DNA from: Adenophora triphylla var. japonica
Taxonomy: Eukaryota; Streptophyta; Magnoliopsida; Asterales; Campanulaceae
Length of the DNA stretch: 64,000 nucleotides
NCBI GenBank assembly: GCA_022495995.1
Contig: JAFEMH010004891.1
Location: 1-64,000, forward strand
Direction of reading: 5' to 3'
The notes below the pieces were generated by a model. That model ran no database searches. It saw only the letters and a program-made list of their open reading frames with translations, and had not been told where the DNA came from. The position numbers and the translations under genes are program-made. Shown one piece after another: positions 20,521 through 32,094 of the stretch (its first letter is position 1; the number at the start of each line of letters is the position of its first letter).

Positions 20521-20965
20521 TCTTAAATAGTCAAACTCTCGGGTGACTTCCCCCTAATAGTCAAAATTTCGGGTGACTTCCCCATAATAGTCAAACTTCC
20601 GAGTGACTTCCCCATAATAGTCAAATTTCGGGTGACTTCCCCCTAATAGTCAAAATTCGGGTGACTTCCCCATAATAGTCAAATTTTCGGGTGACTTCAC
20701 CATAATAATCAAATTTTCGGGTGACCTCCCCATAACAGTCAAATTTCCGGGCGACTTCCCCATAATAGTCAATCTTCAATTTCCGGGTGACTTCCCCATA
20801 ATAGTCAAATTTTCGGGCGACTTTCCCATAATAGTCAAATTTCGGGTGACTTCCCCATAATAGTCAAATTTTTGGGCGACTTCCCCATAATAGTCAAACT
20901 CTCGGGCGACTTCCCAATAATAGTCAAACTCTCGGGCGACTTCCCCATAATAGTCTTGGGATCCT
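20520..20965 (+). repeat. Tandem array before the E LTR (about 28-30 bp x 15)
   Basis: Units read AATAGTCAAA then TTTCGGGTGACTTCCCCAT with minor changes. The array lies directly upstream of the polypurine tract, like array 3 of element A and the array of element C. Confidence 0.88.
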
Positions 20966-21016
20966 TTTTTATTGACAACCCCACTTCTTCCATAAGTGAC
21001 GTTGCCGAGGGGCTAC

Positions 21017-22406
21017 TGTGAGTACCCCAATCCAACTCGTGAATCGTACGGTGTCTTTTATACAATAAAAGTGCACTAGGGGCATTTTGGTACATTTTAT
21101 ATTTTATTTCGAGACTTTCGAGGACTTTTCGTAAGTTCCTTACTGAGATAGTACCTATAGGGCATTAATCCAGGCTTTTGGACCTATAGGGAATTACTCA
21201 AGAAGGTTCCAGGGCAGTTATTTGGCGCCAAAAGGCGGTTGTGGCTTCTTATGTCCCGCGACAAAGCGTGCCATTGGAAAATGAGCACACAAAGTCGTGC
21301 GACATCTCAGGCCATTTCCAGGCAGCTATAAAATAAGGCCTCCTCCTCCCATTTCTGGATCCCTTTTCGACATATCAAAGTTACTCTGTCAAAATGAGCG
21401 TACACACACAGTAATCCCACAAAAACACACACAATTCCTCTCTTTCACACATACAATTCTCTCTCTCTCAAACAATTCTCTACACAATTCACTTTCTCAC
21501 ACAATTCTGAGTTTGATTTTGGTTCTGAAGCTGATCTTTGAAGGTTTCTATACCTAACTTGGTATAGGAATTGTGGTCTACAAAGGTGACACTCTTCCTC
21601 TCTCCTTCTCTCTCTCTTTTCCTTTCTTATTCATGCAATCTACATGCTTAATCTGATAATTATGCTTAATCTGATATAATTAGTGTAGAGTTCTGATCAT
21701 AAAATCTCTGTTCTAATCTCTGGTTCTGTGAATCATTCGTTGTTTTTATGTTGTTGCATGCTATTGAGTCATTTTGATGTGTTTTGCTTGTTCACCAAGA
21801 TGAGTATGGATCATTCATATCCATACTCTCTTGAGTGTTGATTATTGATCTCTGTGGTCTCTGGGATCCATGTATGGTGTAATTTGATCTCAATTTTCCC
21901 TTGTTTCTTCTGCAAGCAAAGTTTGTAAAACCTCTGCAGATGGATATCTGTGTCCCGCGACACACATAACCATTGGCTATCTGTGTCACGACACACTTAG
22001 TCACTTGCAGAGGTTACCTTTCAGTTGTAATCTGTTTCCTAAATCTTGTATTCGGGATGTGGCCCTCCGCTCAAAGTGGTTTACAAGTTGTATTTATTTC
22101 ATATTATCAATGGAAAAGCACTTTATCTCTCTTGTCTCACACATGGCACACACTTGTTGAATTTAATGGATGTTAGATTAGAAAGACTCGTTATGAGGCA
22201 TTTTGGGTGAACTTCTCGTTCTTCCCAAAACGTAACCTGACCCCCGAACCCGTTATCTCTTTACAAAAGGTTTTTCGAAGTTTTCCTTTAAAAATGGAGT
22301 GGCGACTCTCATGTTTTTTCTAAATCGCGCTCGTATGTTCCGTCTCATTTTCTAAACTCATTTTCAAACTTCCCATGCGTTTGCATGTGGACGGGGTGTA
22401 TGTTCA
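21017..22406 (+). mobile_element. Element E 3' LTR
   Basis: The LTR starts TGTGAGTACCCC after GAGGGGCTAC and ends GTATGTTCA at 22406, giving 1390 bp. TATA box TATAAAATA is at 21327-21335. Palindromes TGTCCCGCGACA (21252) and GTCGTGCGACA (21294) precede it, and TGTGTCCCGCGACACA (21949) and TGTGTCACGACACA (21982) lie downstream. U5 blocks are at 22231-22310. The 3' flank CTTGG begins the interrupted minus-strand gene of element D, whose reading now ends in a TGA supplied by the LTR end. Confidence 0.82.
22231..22310 (+). promoter_or_regulatory. U5 conserved blocks of the E LTR
   Basis: CGTAACCTGACCCCCGAACC (22231) and GGAGTGGCGACTCTC (about 22296). A GGGTGAAC...GTTCTTCCC inverted repeat lies just upstream (22205-22227). 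Confidence 0.6.
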
Positions 22407-25400
22407 CTTGGCTTTCTTGGCTTCTTTTTCTTTCTTCTCTTTCCGCTTCCTCTTCTTTCTACCTGACTTGCCTTCAGCAAATATCTTCATTAAAATCTCA
22501 TTCTGAGCCTTAACCTTGACAAACTCGGTATTAACCTTAACCAGCTCAGAATTTGCATCTTTAAGTTGAGCAGCTAGGTCACGGTTTTTCTAGTTTGCTT
22601 TCTTCAGCTCATCGGTTGCTTCATTGAGATTGAGCTGAACGGATATGGCTTGGTCACAAAGATACTTGTTTGTATGGGTAGAGTTTATCAGCTCTTGAAC
22701 AAGGTTGGTTATAGAGGCATCTTTCTCATTTAGTTGAACCACAAAAATGCCTATAGCCTTAGCAAAGCCAGTCTCAACTCTAGATAGCCTCCTCTCTTCC
22801 TCCTCCTGATTGGACTTAACAAGACCATCCATTAGTGCATCATGAAGTTCAATTAGGTCTTGCACAACTGTTGGCCTATTCAAATCAGTATCTTCATCAG
22901 CAGAAGGGGCAGCAACCGGTTGGAGGGGAGACAGCAACATAGCTTCTGTTGAAGGGGCATGACCGACTAGAAGAGTATAGGTTGAGGGAGAGGGATCGGT
23001 TAGGGGTACGTAGGTTGAGTTATCGGTTGGAGAGGCATCGGTTGAGGAAATAGCTTGACCGATTGGGGGAATGTCCATCTCAATAACTTTATCTTCAGAA
23101 GACACAGTCAAAACAGGAGTAATGAATCCATTGTTTTCTAGGCTTAACTCCACTGCCCATTCAAACTCACTGGCCTCCTCAAATGTTAGAACAATTAATT
23201 TAGCAGCAATTGGGCAAGAGGTATGGCCTACTGCCTTAACCTTATCAAATGACCCATCCTCAAAAAGTTGAGAAGCTGGATGGCATATCTGATGTTGTTT
23301 TGTGGCTTTGAACTTCCATCATCTCTCTTTACAAATAATTGAGGAACTTGGGGCATCAATCTCACTATATTTGTTACCTCAAAACACCATAAAAATATCT
23401 TTAGCTCTAGCACCTTGGTCATCCGGCTATTGAGAGACAAGTAACGGATAAAGATATTACCAGTTGAGAGGGAGGATTCAACCGGTCTAGGTAACCGGTG
23501 AACTACCTGATTGCCAATCTTGAGTGTGCTTGACCGTTGAGACAGCAGAGAAGAATAGGTTGGCTTTTGCTTGGTTGGGAAGTCAAGGATAAGTTGTTGC
23601 TTAGCTTTTCCTGGCCTAACCTTGGCATTTCTGGGAGGAGCAGGTCTCTTCTTTAGCTTTAGAATTTTGGGGGTTTGGTATTTGACGCTAGTCTCACCAA
23701 GGCCATCAGTTTTGGTTAGATGAGGAGGGATATCGGTTGGGGGATCACCATGCTTCATGGTTTCAGCCACATCTACAAACACTTACATTCTATCTGCTCT
23801 CCTTTTTCTTTGAAGTTCATCAACTAGAGAGGGAGGCATTGAGATCGGTTGAATGCTGCAGCTGCTACTGACCTTCTCATGGATATCAAATAGAAACATC
23901 CCGTTTGATAATCAGGGAATGGATGCTCTAGTTGTATAGTAATTTCTGGTGGACATCAGATCTTTCTGATCCATAGAGAAGTCAAAAGTGGAAGGAGGAT
24001 GGGCATCATCAAAAGGATTATAGTCAAAAGGCTCAGGGGCCTTGAACTCTATGTCATCATCATCCTCAAAGAAATCAGAAGCAGAAGGATCTTCCTCTTC
24101 AAAAATTGGGTCACTCTCCTCCTCAACGGATTTACCCTTTAATTGGGCATTGGCCTGACTGACTAGGAGGGATGCTTGAATGGCCTGTTGAGTAGCCAAC
24201 TCATCAGCTGATAACTTTTGTTGATCTAAAACAGACTCAAACAAGCTGGCTTCCATAGCCTTCTGCAGCTCAATCTCCTCAGCAGTATCAGTAATAACAG
24301 GCTTCTCATCCTTAACCGGTTCAGCAGATTCAACGGTTAAGGGAATCTCAATCGGCTGAACAGCCGGTGAGGCATTGGTCACAAAAAATCCACCACCTCC
24401 TAAGGCCGTAAGCGATGAAGTATCAGTTATGCCTCCTCCCAAGCTCCTAACTGATGCCGTCAGTTGAGGAGTAACAAACCTTGACTGATCATCATCAGAA
24501 CTAGAATCTGAGCTAGACTGCTCAATGTTATCACCACTATCATCAGCCTCATCAGCAACATCATCCTTAAATAATTCTTCTATCTCCTCATCAGTAGTGG
24601 ATGTCCACTTGTTTTTGTTGGAGTGAACTGAGGAGAAGAAAGTCAGCCAAATTTATGTTCCCCATGGCATGTAGCTCTCTATCTACCTCTACCATATTCT
24701 GCACAAGGTCCATGACATTCCTGATAAGATGGTTTCTCCTAGCACCCAAAGAAATTGGTTCAAAATTAAATGATGGAAGGAGGTCGTCAGGATGCTCATT
24801 GCTGCCCAACTGGTAGGGGTCAGATTTCATCAAGGTGTCTTGGACGCCATAGAGCATGGAAAAGCCAGTCCACACAATGAACCATCATATCCTATCTCAA
24901 TCGATCTTGAGCCAGGTATATTGCATTCCATAGATTGGGAAGCATATCAAAGAATCGGTTGTAGAGCTTGACCAGGTCCTCTTTGGAGAGGGAGACATCA
25001 AATTCACTCAACTGGCAGTGTTTGCTAAAGTAGATTCCCTTGCCTTCATGAATATTCTCAAAATAAACATAGCTATGAATATCTCCAGCAGGAACAGAGG
25101 CTTTATTCATCTCATGAAACTGGAGAAGTTTCCTGAGGAATGGGGGAAGATGGTTAATAGGGTAAACCAATTTTGGAGAAGGGACAAGCTTATCTTGTAT
25201 GGCCCATGTGTTGTTATAGAAGATGTGGAAAGTGGGATTTCTAATGGGTTAACATTTCCTGACCATTGGAAAAGAAGTGTGGTTGGTCAGGGGTACTTCA
25301 TCGGTCATGAAATTGTGAGAGAATAATCTTTTTGGAATGAAGGGGACAAAGGTGGTGAGGTCAGCTTCAATTCTTTTTCTCCTCTCAACATTTTCTTTAG

Positions 25401-26514
25401 CTAGCTAAGATGAAGATTTTTGGATTGGTTTGGATGAGGTAGAAGGTGTTTGGGATTTTTGGACAGAGGGTAGAGGTGCTTATTTTCTGACATTTTTTCT
25501 GGGTTTGACTGATGGTGGAGAGGATGAAGGATCAATCGGTTGAGTAGAAGCAGTGTTCGATTGAGGCTTGATGACTGACTCATCGGTTGCCTTCCTATTA
25601 ACCGGTAAGCTTGCAACCGGTTTAGAGGACTCAGTTGCATCGATTGACTTCTTAATCTTTGGATTGTAGGCCTTCTTCTTCTTCTCAACCAGTTGAGCGT
25701 GGGTTGAAGGTTCACCGATTGAGGCATCATCACCGGTTATGGGTTTGGCTTCTCTATCAATTCTCCCCAGTTTGATTTGTTAAAGGATTTAACCCATGAC
25801 TTGGGGTAACTGGTTTGGCCGATTGAAGCTGCCAAAATGGGGGGGGCTCTTTTTAGCACCCTACTGATCAACAGGTAATGGCAAGATCTGGCCTTGTTGG
25901 CTCTAGCAAGTGGCTTTTTTTTTTAAACTTCTTGAAAGCCACAAGGATGATTCTATAAATGAAGGCACACCAGTTGAATTCCTTCTTTTGTAGGAGGATA
26001 GCAACCATTGCTTCCCACTGAATCATAGTGATACAGTGGTGGGATCCGGACCGACAAATAATACATCGGTCCACTATCTCAGCCAAGGCATAGTTGATTG
26101 GGTTCAGATCTGCCTTTTTGTTTCCTTCATCGGTCACAAAGGGTTCATCTCCACGGATTTGGGACCAAGCTAATTCCATGCTCTTCATCTGAACGGTTGA
26201 AGGACCAGTTAAGGCTAGGTTTGGGAAGGCTTCAGATATGGTGGCTGGTGAGAAGGTAACTGGTACTTCGGCAACTCTAGAGACAATGGAAGGCATATCA
26301 CCAGCCTTGACATTCTCATCCAAAACACCATTGTCAAACAGTTCATTGACAAGCTCAAATAAATGTCCTCAGAACCCTCTGGCAACAAAAAAGGCAGAAC
26401 CCCGGCACTAGAAAGAATGGCTTTCAGAAGCTTTCCTTCCTCAGATTCGAAGATGTTGGGAAGAATGTAACCTCCATATATGTCTTTCTTAGGGGTTGAT
26501 TGTTAAGGAGCTAT
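22404..26514 (-). pseudogene. Element D extra gene after pol (Sirevirus accessory ORF, degenerate)
   Basis: A long degenerate gene runs on the minus strand downstream of copia pol. Read from the 5' side it contains DIYGGYILPNIFESEEGKLL, PVTFSPATISEAFPNLAL, a block ending IYRIILVAFKKFKKK (26323-25868), a Pro/Ser/Lys-rich linker, PPFLRKLLQFHEMNKASVPA (25170-24892), an acidic region with FEEEDPSASDFFEDDDD (24442-23912), a coiled-coil-like stretch (23153-22590) and a Lys-rich tail. The middle block resembles the putative plant transposon protein domain (Transposase_32 type); I recognise this only by pattern. Several stops and frameshifts are present. Its 3' end is cut by the E LTR. Sireviruses can carry an env-like or other extra ORF here. 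Confidence 0.55.
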
Positions 26515-26623
26515 CTGCAAAAATTAAACAAGAACACAACATTTTAAGTTAGAACATTTTATTGGTTATACAAACAAAAAATATTCATAACTTATAAAAA
26601 AATTTAAATGCTCTAAGTGTTAC
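26515..26623 (-). other. 5' intron of the element D extra gene
   Basis: On the minus strand, CTTCTCTG precedes the donor GTAACACTT and the acceptor TTTTTGCAG precedes ATAGCTCC. The 109-bp interval is AT-rich with a T-rich 3' end, as in plant introns. This is predicted from sequence only. Confidence 0.5.
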
Positions 26624-26772
26624 CAGAGAAGTTGATGAAAGATGAAGAAGAATATGAAGATTTGAAGAAGTTCAAGCAGACAGATCCTTAGCCGGTAGAG
26701 AATTGCAGAGTGAGGGAGTTTAGAGTTTGAGTTTCTAGGGTTTTGAAAGTTTCAAATGTTTGCTTGTGAATT

Positions 26773-26784
26773 CCTTTTATAGGG
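26773..26784 (-). promoter_or_regulatory. TATA box of the element D extra gene
   Basis: The minus strand reads CCCTATAAAAGG. A pyrimidine-rich leader of about 150 bp follows, then the predicted intron. It lies between pol and the extra gene, so the gene may have had its own promoter. Confidence 0.5.
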
Positions 26785-27394
26785 TGAGAGAAAAAAGAGT
26801 ACGAAGGAGTCGAAGGGGTGTTTATTGGGCGGAGAAAAATTAGTTTAAACGTTTTAACTGATTGCATAAAAATAGGGATAACTTAAAGGATTTTAAATAT
26901 GGAAGCTTGAAATAAGGAACGTGTGTGCAATAGTTAAATTTTAAACATAATAATGTACAAAAGGAATAACCTTTTGGATAAATAAGAATGATACAGAGAT
27001 TACCTTTTTGATAAAAATTAAAATTTTGGTCTACCTAGGAAAGGAAAAGTTGGTAACAGCTCACTGTGTTGTGTCAGACAAGCGACTGACAAGACAAAAA
27101 TGACAACAGAGGCCAGACGAGCCGGTTAAAACGAATTGGATCAGGCCGCAGATCGTTGTCAGTTGAGCAATGGTTGATCGGTTGAATGTTGGTGATCGGT
27201 TTAGCAACCGCATGAAAGCTTGAGCAGTTACAGCTTGTAACCGCTTGAGAAATATGATCGGTCTGGGGAGTGACCGATTGAGAACTTTGATGACGTTGGT
27301 TAAGGTTGAGCAGCTATGGTATATTGAGGGGTAAAATTGGGATTTCACCTTTTGATCAGTTGAGAGCTTACACAAATAGCAAAGTTAGCACAGT
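26785..27394 (-). other. Element D: noncoding interval between pol and extra gene
   Basis: No gene is seen. The part nearest pol (27100-27370) is dense in ATCGGTT, AACCG and CCGATTG motifs in both orientations, a bias also found in the coding parts of D. Confidence 0.5.
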
Positions 27395-28048
27395 TTATCC
27401 ACGAATATCAATCATGCCTAGTTCACCTCTAAGGAATTCAAATCTTTTAATGTCTAAGGGTTTTGTCAAAATATCAGCTAACTGATAATCAGTATGAACT
27501 TTTAAAAGAACAACGTTACCCTTTTCAACATGATCCTTGAGGAAGTGGTATTTGATGTCTATGTTCTTTGTCTTGGAATACATCATAGGATTGTTGGAGA
27601 CCGAGATAGTTGAGGTGTTGTCACAGTAGATGGGACACACTTCTTTAGGAATTTCATAGTCTACCAGTTGTTGCTTCATCCATAGGATTTATGAGCAGCA
27701 ACTTCCAGCAGCTATGTACTCAGCCTCAGTTGTAGAAGTGGAAATTGAAGCTTGCTTCTTATAAGACCAGGAAACCAATCGGTTGCCCAGAAATTAACAA
27801 GTTCCACTGGTACTTTTCCTTGTGACCCTACAAGCTTCAAAATCAGCATCTGAATAGCCAATTAGTGTAAATGATGAATCTCTAGGGTACCATAATCCTA
27901 AGTGAACGGTTCCCACAAGATATCTAATTATTCTTTTAACAGCTTGAAGGTGAGATTTCCTGGGATCAGCTTGAAACCTAACACATACACATACAACAAA
28001 TATGATATCCGGTCTACTAGCAGTCAAGTAAAGTATAGATCCTATCAT
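27395..28048 (-). pseudogene. Element D copia RNase H
   Basis: This is the copia-type RNase H at the end of pol. The minus strand encodes MIGSILYLTASRPDI, YSDADFEACRVTRKSTSG, then after a break IYCDNTSTISVSNN, the histidine region KNIDIKYHFLKDHVEKGNV and the end DYQLADILTKPL. Catalytic acidic residues in SDADF and YCDN are visible. Stops lie between 27680 and 27793. These blocks are typical of Sirevirus copia elements. Confidence 0.82.
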
Positions 28049-28068
28049 ACCTCAGTAAAGTGTCATAT

Positions 28069-29079
28069 CTACTTACCAGACTCATCTTTATCAAGATGTA
28101 CATTAGTAGCCATTGGAGTGCTTTGAGGATGAGCAGAATCAAGTCCAAAATTCTTGATAAGATCATTGGTGTATTTGGCTTGATTGATGAAGATTTCTTC
28201 TTGAGTTTGTTTAACTTGAAGTCCAAGGAAGAAAGTTAATTCTCCCATCATGCTCATCTCGAACTTGCTTTGCATAAGTTTCTCAAATCTCTTGCACATA
28301 TTTTCATTAGTAGAACCAAATATAATATCATCTACATATATTTGAAACAACAATGAATGACCATTATGCTTTGCAATAAATAAGGTTGTATCGATTTTAC
28401 CTCTTTCGAACTTCTCACTAAGTAGGAATTTGGAGAGAGTTTCATACCATGCTCTTGGTGCTTGCTTGAGGCCATACAATGCTTTGTTTAACCTGTAGAC
28501 GTGACTAGGCTTCTTGGAGTCTTCAAATCCTGGAGGTTGATCAACATATACTAGCTCTTGAAGTTCTCCATTTAGGAAGGCACTCTTAACATCTATTTGG
28601 TATAGCTTGAACTCTTTGTAGGCAGCATAGGCAATGAACAACCTAATGGCTTCTAATCTAGAAACAGTTGCAAAAATCTCATCATAATCTATTCCTTCTT
28701 CTTGTCTGTACCCTTTTGCTACAAGTCTTGCTTTATTCCTAGTAATTTTTCCAGACTCATTCAATTTATTTCTAAAGACCCATTTCGTTCCTATCACTGT
28801 CTGATTATTTGGACAAGGCACTAATTCCCATACTTTGCATCTGTCGAACTGATTGAGTTCTTCTTGCATAGCTTCTACCCGGCTGGGATCATTGAGTGCT
28901 TCTTCTATCTTCTTTGGTTCTATATTTGAGACCATTGCAAAGGAGAATAGACTTTGTTGTTCTTCCATATTCCTCATTTGGCCTCTAGTCATTCTTGGAC
29001 CAAACATATCACTAATCACTTTTTCTAATGGGTGACCTCTAGCTGGTCTCACTTCCCTTGGAAGGTCTTGCCTGACCAA
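28069..29079 (-). pseudogene. pol: Element D copia reverse transcriptase
   Basis: A 336-codon open stretch covers most of the copia RT. It shows [69 protein letters not shown] and the catalytic [12 protein letters not shown]. The [15 protein letters not shown] block resembles Sirevirus RT. The frame is open in this part, but flanking parts of pol are broken, so the whole is a pseudogene. Confidence 0.88.
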
Positions 29080-29676
29080 TTCTTGTCTTAAGGTTTCTAA
29101 GGGAGAGGCATAATCGGTTGAGGGAGGTGTGACCGGTTGAGGGGATCGGTAGGAGATGGTGAGGTTGACAGATGATCAGTTTCAGGTTGAGGTGAAGGAA
29201 ATGGTACATTATTTGAAATTGGCTCAGGTTCAGGTGGTGTAATAAGAACATTGATAGAGGGACTAGCTGGTAAGGGATCGATCAATGGATTTTGAGGATT
29301 AATTTATTTTCTGATCGATTGAGGGAAGAATGAGTCATCAACTAGGGTTCTATCAGTTACACCACTTGGTAAGCCTGAATTCTGAGCTGGAGGTTGATTT
29401 GCATTGGAATTGGTGTTTTGATTGGAGTGAGAGTTGCTGGATTCAATTGTCTCAAAAACACTAGAATTATTAGTACTATTTGGAGCCTTGTCAGACTCTA
29501 GCAAATCAAATTCATCAAAAGTAACAAGAACAGATTCAACAATCTTCAACAAGCGTTTATTAAATACTCTAAAAGCCTTATTATGTTTTGCATTACCAAC
29601 AAAGATACCTTCATCTACTTTCTCATCAAATATACCTCTATGTTCTTTACCATTGTAAAGAACGTAACATTTTTTG
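29080..29676 (-). pseudogene. Element D integrase C-terminal part and linker
   Basis: The minus strand encodes CYVLYNGKEHRGIFDEKVDE and GIFVGNAKHNKAFRVFNKR, the copia integrase C-terminal region after the FGCKC motif. A Ser/Asn/Pro-rich linker with one stop then leads towards RT. The upstream part continues at 31984, on the far side of solo LTR G1. Confidence 0.8.
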
Positions 29677-31983
29677 TGGGGACCCCGACCCGGAACCTTA
29701 GCTCGTGCCCCGAGCGGGAGGGTCCCATTACTAGACAAATCACCAAAATTTAAAAACTTTTGATACTTTGAAATATAAAAAAAAACTTTCATAAGCCAAG
29801 ATAAAACAACGTCACTTCTCCACTTGGAGATAGGTTTACAAAACCAACTTTGAAAGAAAAGCAACAACCTGTTTAGTTACATAATATACACGAAAGAAAA
29901 CGTGTTTTACAAAATAGTTCAATATACAAGTTTTCCCCAAAAGAGTAATATCAAAATGCTACTCCCAACCAACTAACTCTAAACATACCCTGACAATCCC
30001 AAAAGAAAGCTGTCCAAACTTCTTCCCGTCCTTACTGGTTTGGTCCACCTATCTCAGCGCTATCTAAAACTGTAAAGGGAGAAGGGGTGAGAATAAATCT
30101 CAGCAAGCTATTATGAGGCAACAAGATGCCATATAAGATGAAACACAAAACATGGTTGCTCACAACACATTGTTAAAGCGGTAAACACATTACGTTACCT
30201 CATTTTACCTTTCCCATCTGAACAATATGTCGTACAACGTGGGAGTAAAACTCCTCTCTTTTGTGAACTACTTAAGCATTTTCACATATTATAAGACTCA
30301 TTTTTCAGAGAATCATATAATATTACTCGCTATCTGTAAATGCTTTTGGATAAGTACAAAAGCTATCACCCCAACTGTGGCCACAGAAGGGGACAGTCAC
30401 AAGTATAATGTAATTCGATCAACTTATAGAACATTTTCCATAACTGATTGAATTCCATTATACCCCTAAACATCAGTTGATAAACACATTCAAGCACATA
30501 AACAGTTACTTGAAAATAAATCCACACTCGGGATATCAATACGTCAACATGGTAATATTACTCATGTTCAAACCATCACAATAGTGCAACTTACATTTCA
30601 GTACACTATTGAACAAATACACTATGAATATGCAACCAAGAATTGGCACAATATAACACAAACAAGCCTTACATGTTCATATACAACATTACTTAACCCC
30701 ACTAAAAGGTTTAAGATCATTTCACCAAGTTTTATTCATTTTGGTTAATATTCCACATTGCCTTCCAACCATTTTCAAGACAATATTTAACAACCTTCCT
30801 CATATCATTTTGGACAAGTTAAGACATCATTGGATAGCTCATATGTTGTACTTTGATTAGGGTCAATTTGTGTTAAAAGATGTATTAAATAGTTAGGCTT
30901 TAATTGACTTGAAAACTGATACAGAGGAAACAGAGCAGGGCACGACTCGTGCCCTACAACACGACTCGTGCCCCAATCCAGCACGAGTACATTATTTGTC
31001 ATAACTAGTTCTACGAGTGATTTATGTAGGGCACGACTCGTGACATAGGGCACGACTCATGCCCCTCAGCAGAACTTCAGAACTGAGCTTAACAACATCA
31101 GCAAGGCTTGGAAAATAACATTTTTACTCTATCCTTACACCTCAAACATCAGTACCATACCTAAACTTCATTACAACTCCTACAAAACCATTTCCACCCA
31201 TTTCAACTCAAAGAAAAATGCTCCCAAAATGACATTCAACATTTATACTTCAATCCTTTCACTTCAACAACAACACCATACCAACAACTTCAATATACCA
31301 CATCACAAACCATTTCAACCCAAGAAAAAGGTTCCAAAATGCCACGCAACATATATATATCAACCATATCAACTTTAAAACATCAAATGGCGATTATTGA
31401 AGGAAGGGACATAATAACTTACCTCAAATAAATCGAAAATGAGAAAAACTTAAATCGGATAGAAATGCTCCACTCGGCTTCCCGAACATTTAGGTGAAGA
31501 CGGATCGAAGAATGGAAATTTGTGGAATTTATGGAGGATTTATAAGTGAAACCCTAGGTTGAAGCTCTAAAATGGAACAAGGAAAGAACTTGGCTGATGG
31601 ATTTGGATTATGAGCTTTCACCATGAAGAAAGAAGGATATACATTAACACATTTTCACCTAAGCTCCTCCAAGGCTTGAATTGCTACAACTAACTACCTT
31701 AACTTCCAACCTTTACACATTAGTACCTTAATAACATTTATAAGTTTCTAATTAAATTTCAATAATTATTAATTCACTACACAACTCCTATTTGTTTCAA
31801 TTATATATTAAATAATTAAAGTTAATTTATTAACATGATTAAAATGCCAAATAAATTATTAAATATCAAACTAACACATAAAGATCACAATTATCATATA
31901 ACTCATGGAATGAAATGCAACGCACGCCCCACACACGTGCACAACACGTGACCAAAATAGTGCCTAGTTTTATGATCGTGACA
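29677..31983. mobile_element. Solo LTR G1 inserted in element D
   Basis: The 2307-bp insert begins TGGGGACCCC and ends CGTGACA. It splits the D integrase codons FGCKC / CYVLYN. Flanks share TTTG, with an expanded T-run on the left, so the duplication is 4-5 bp. It has no coding frame and shares blocks such as GGGGTGAGA, ATCTCAGCAAG and the CACGACTCGTG module with G2. If read on the minus strand it starts TGTCACGATC with a TATAAATC near 31540. Superfamily is uncertain; I think Ty3/gypsy. Confidence 0.75.
30945..31075. promoter_or_regulatory. CACGACTCGTG palindrome module in G1
   Basis: GGGCACGACTCGTGCCC-type palindromes occur about four times, with an intervening CCAGCACGAGTAC. The same arrangement is found in G2 (40196-40335) and in the LTRs of the copia element F. 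Confidence 0.7.
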
Positions 31984-32094
31984 TTTGCAGCCAAATATCT
32001 TGAAGAAACTGATGTTGGGAATTCTGCCATGCCAAAGCTCATAAGGAGTCTTGTTGTGAAACTTGTTGACCAATGACCGATTCTAAGTGAAGCA
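31984..32094 (-). pseudogene. Element D integrase middle fragment
   Basis: The minus strand encodes NRSLVNKFHNKTPYELWHGR and then NISFFKIFGCKC, the copia integrase segment between the ACF motif (at 42580) and CYVLYN (at 29676). It is trapped between G1 and the 5' LTR of F. Confidence 0.85.

Noticed and set aside
29677..31983. G1 as a complete retrotransposon or a gene region
   Set aside because: No gag, pol or second LTR is present. One continuous TG...CA unit related to G2 fits a solo LTR.
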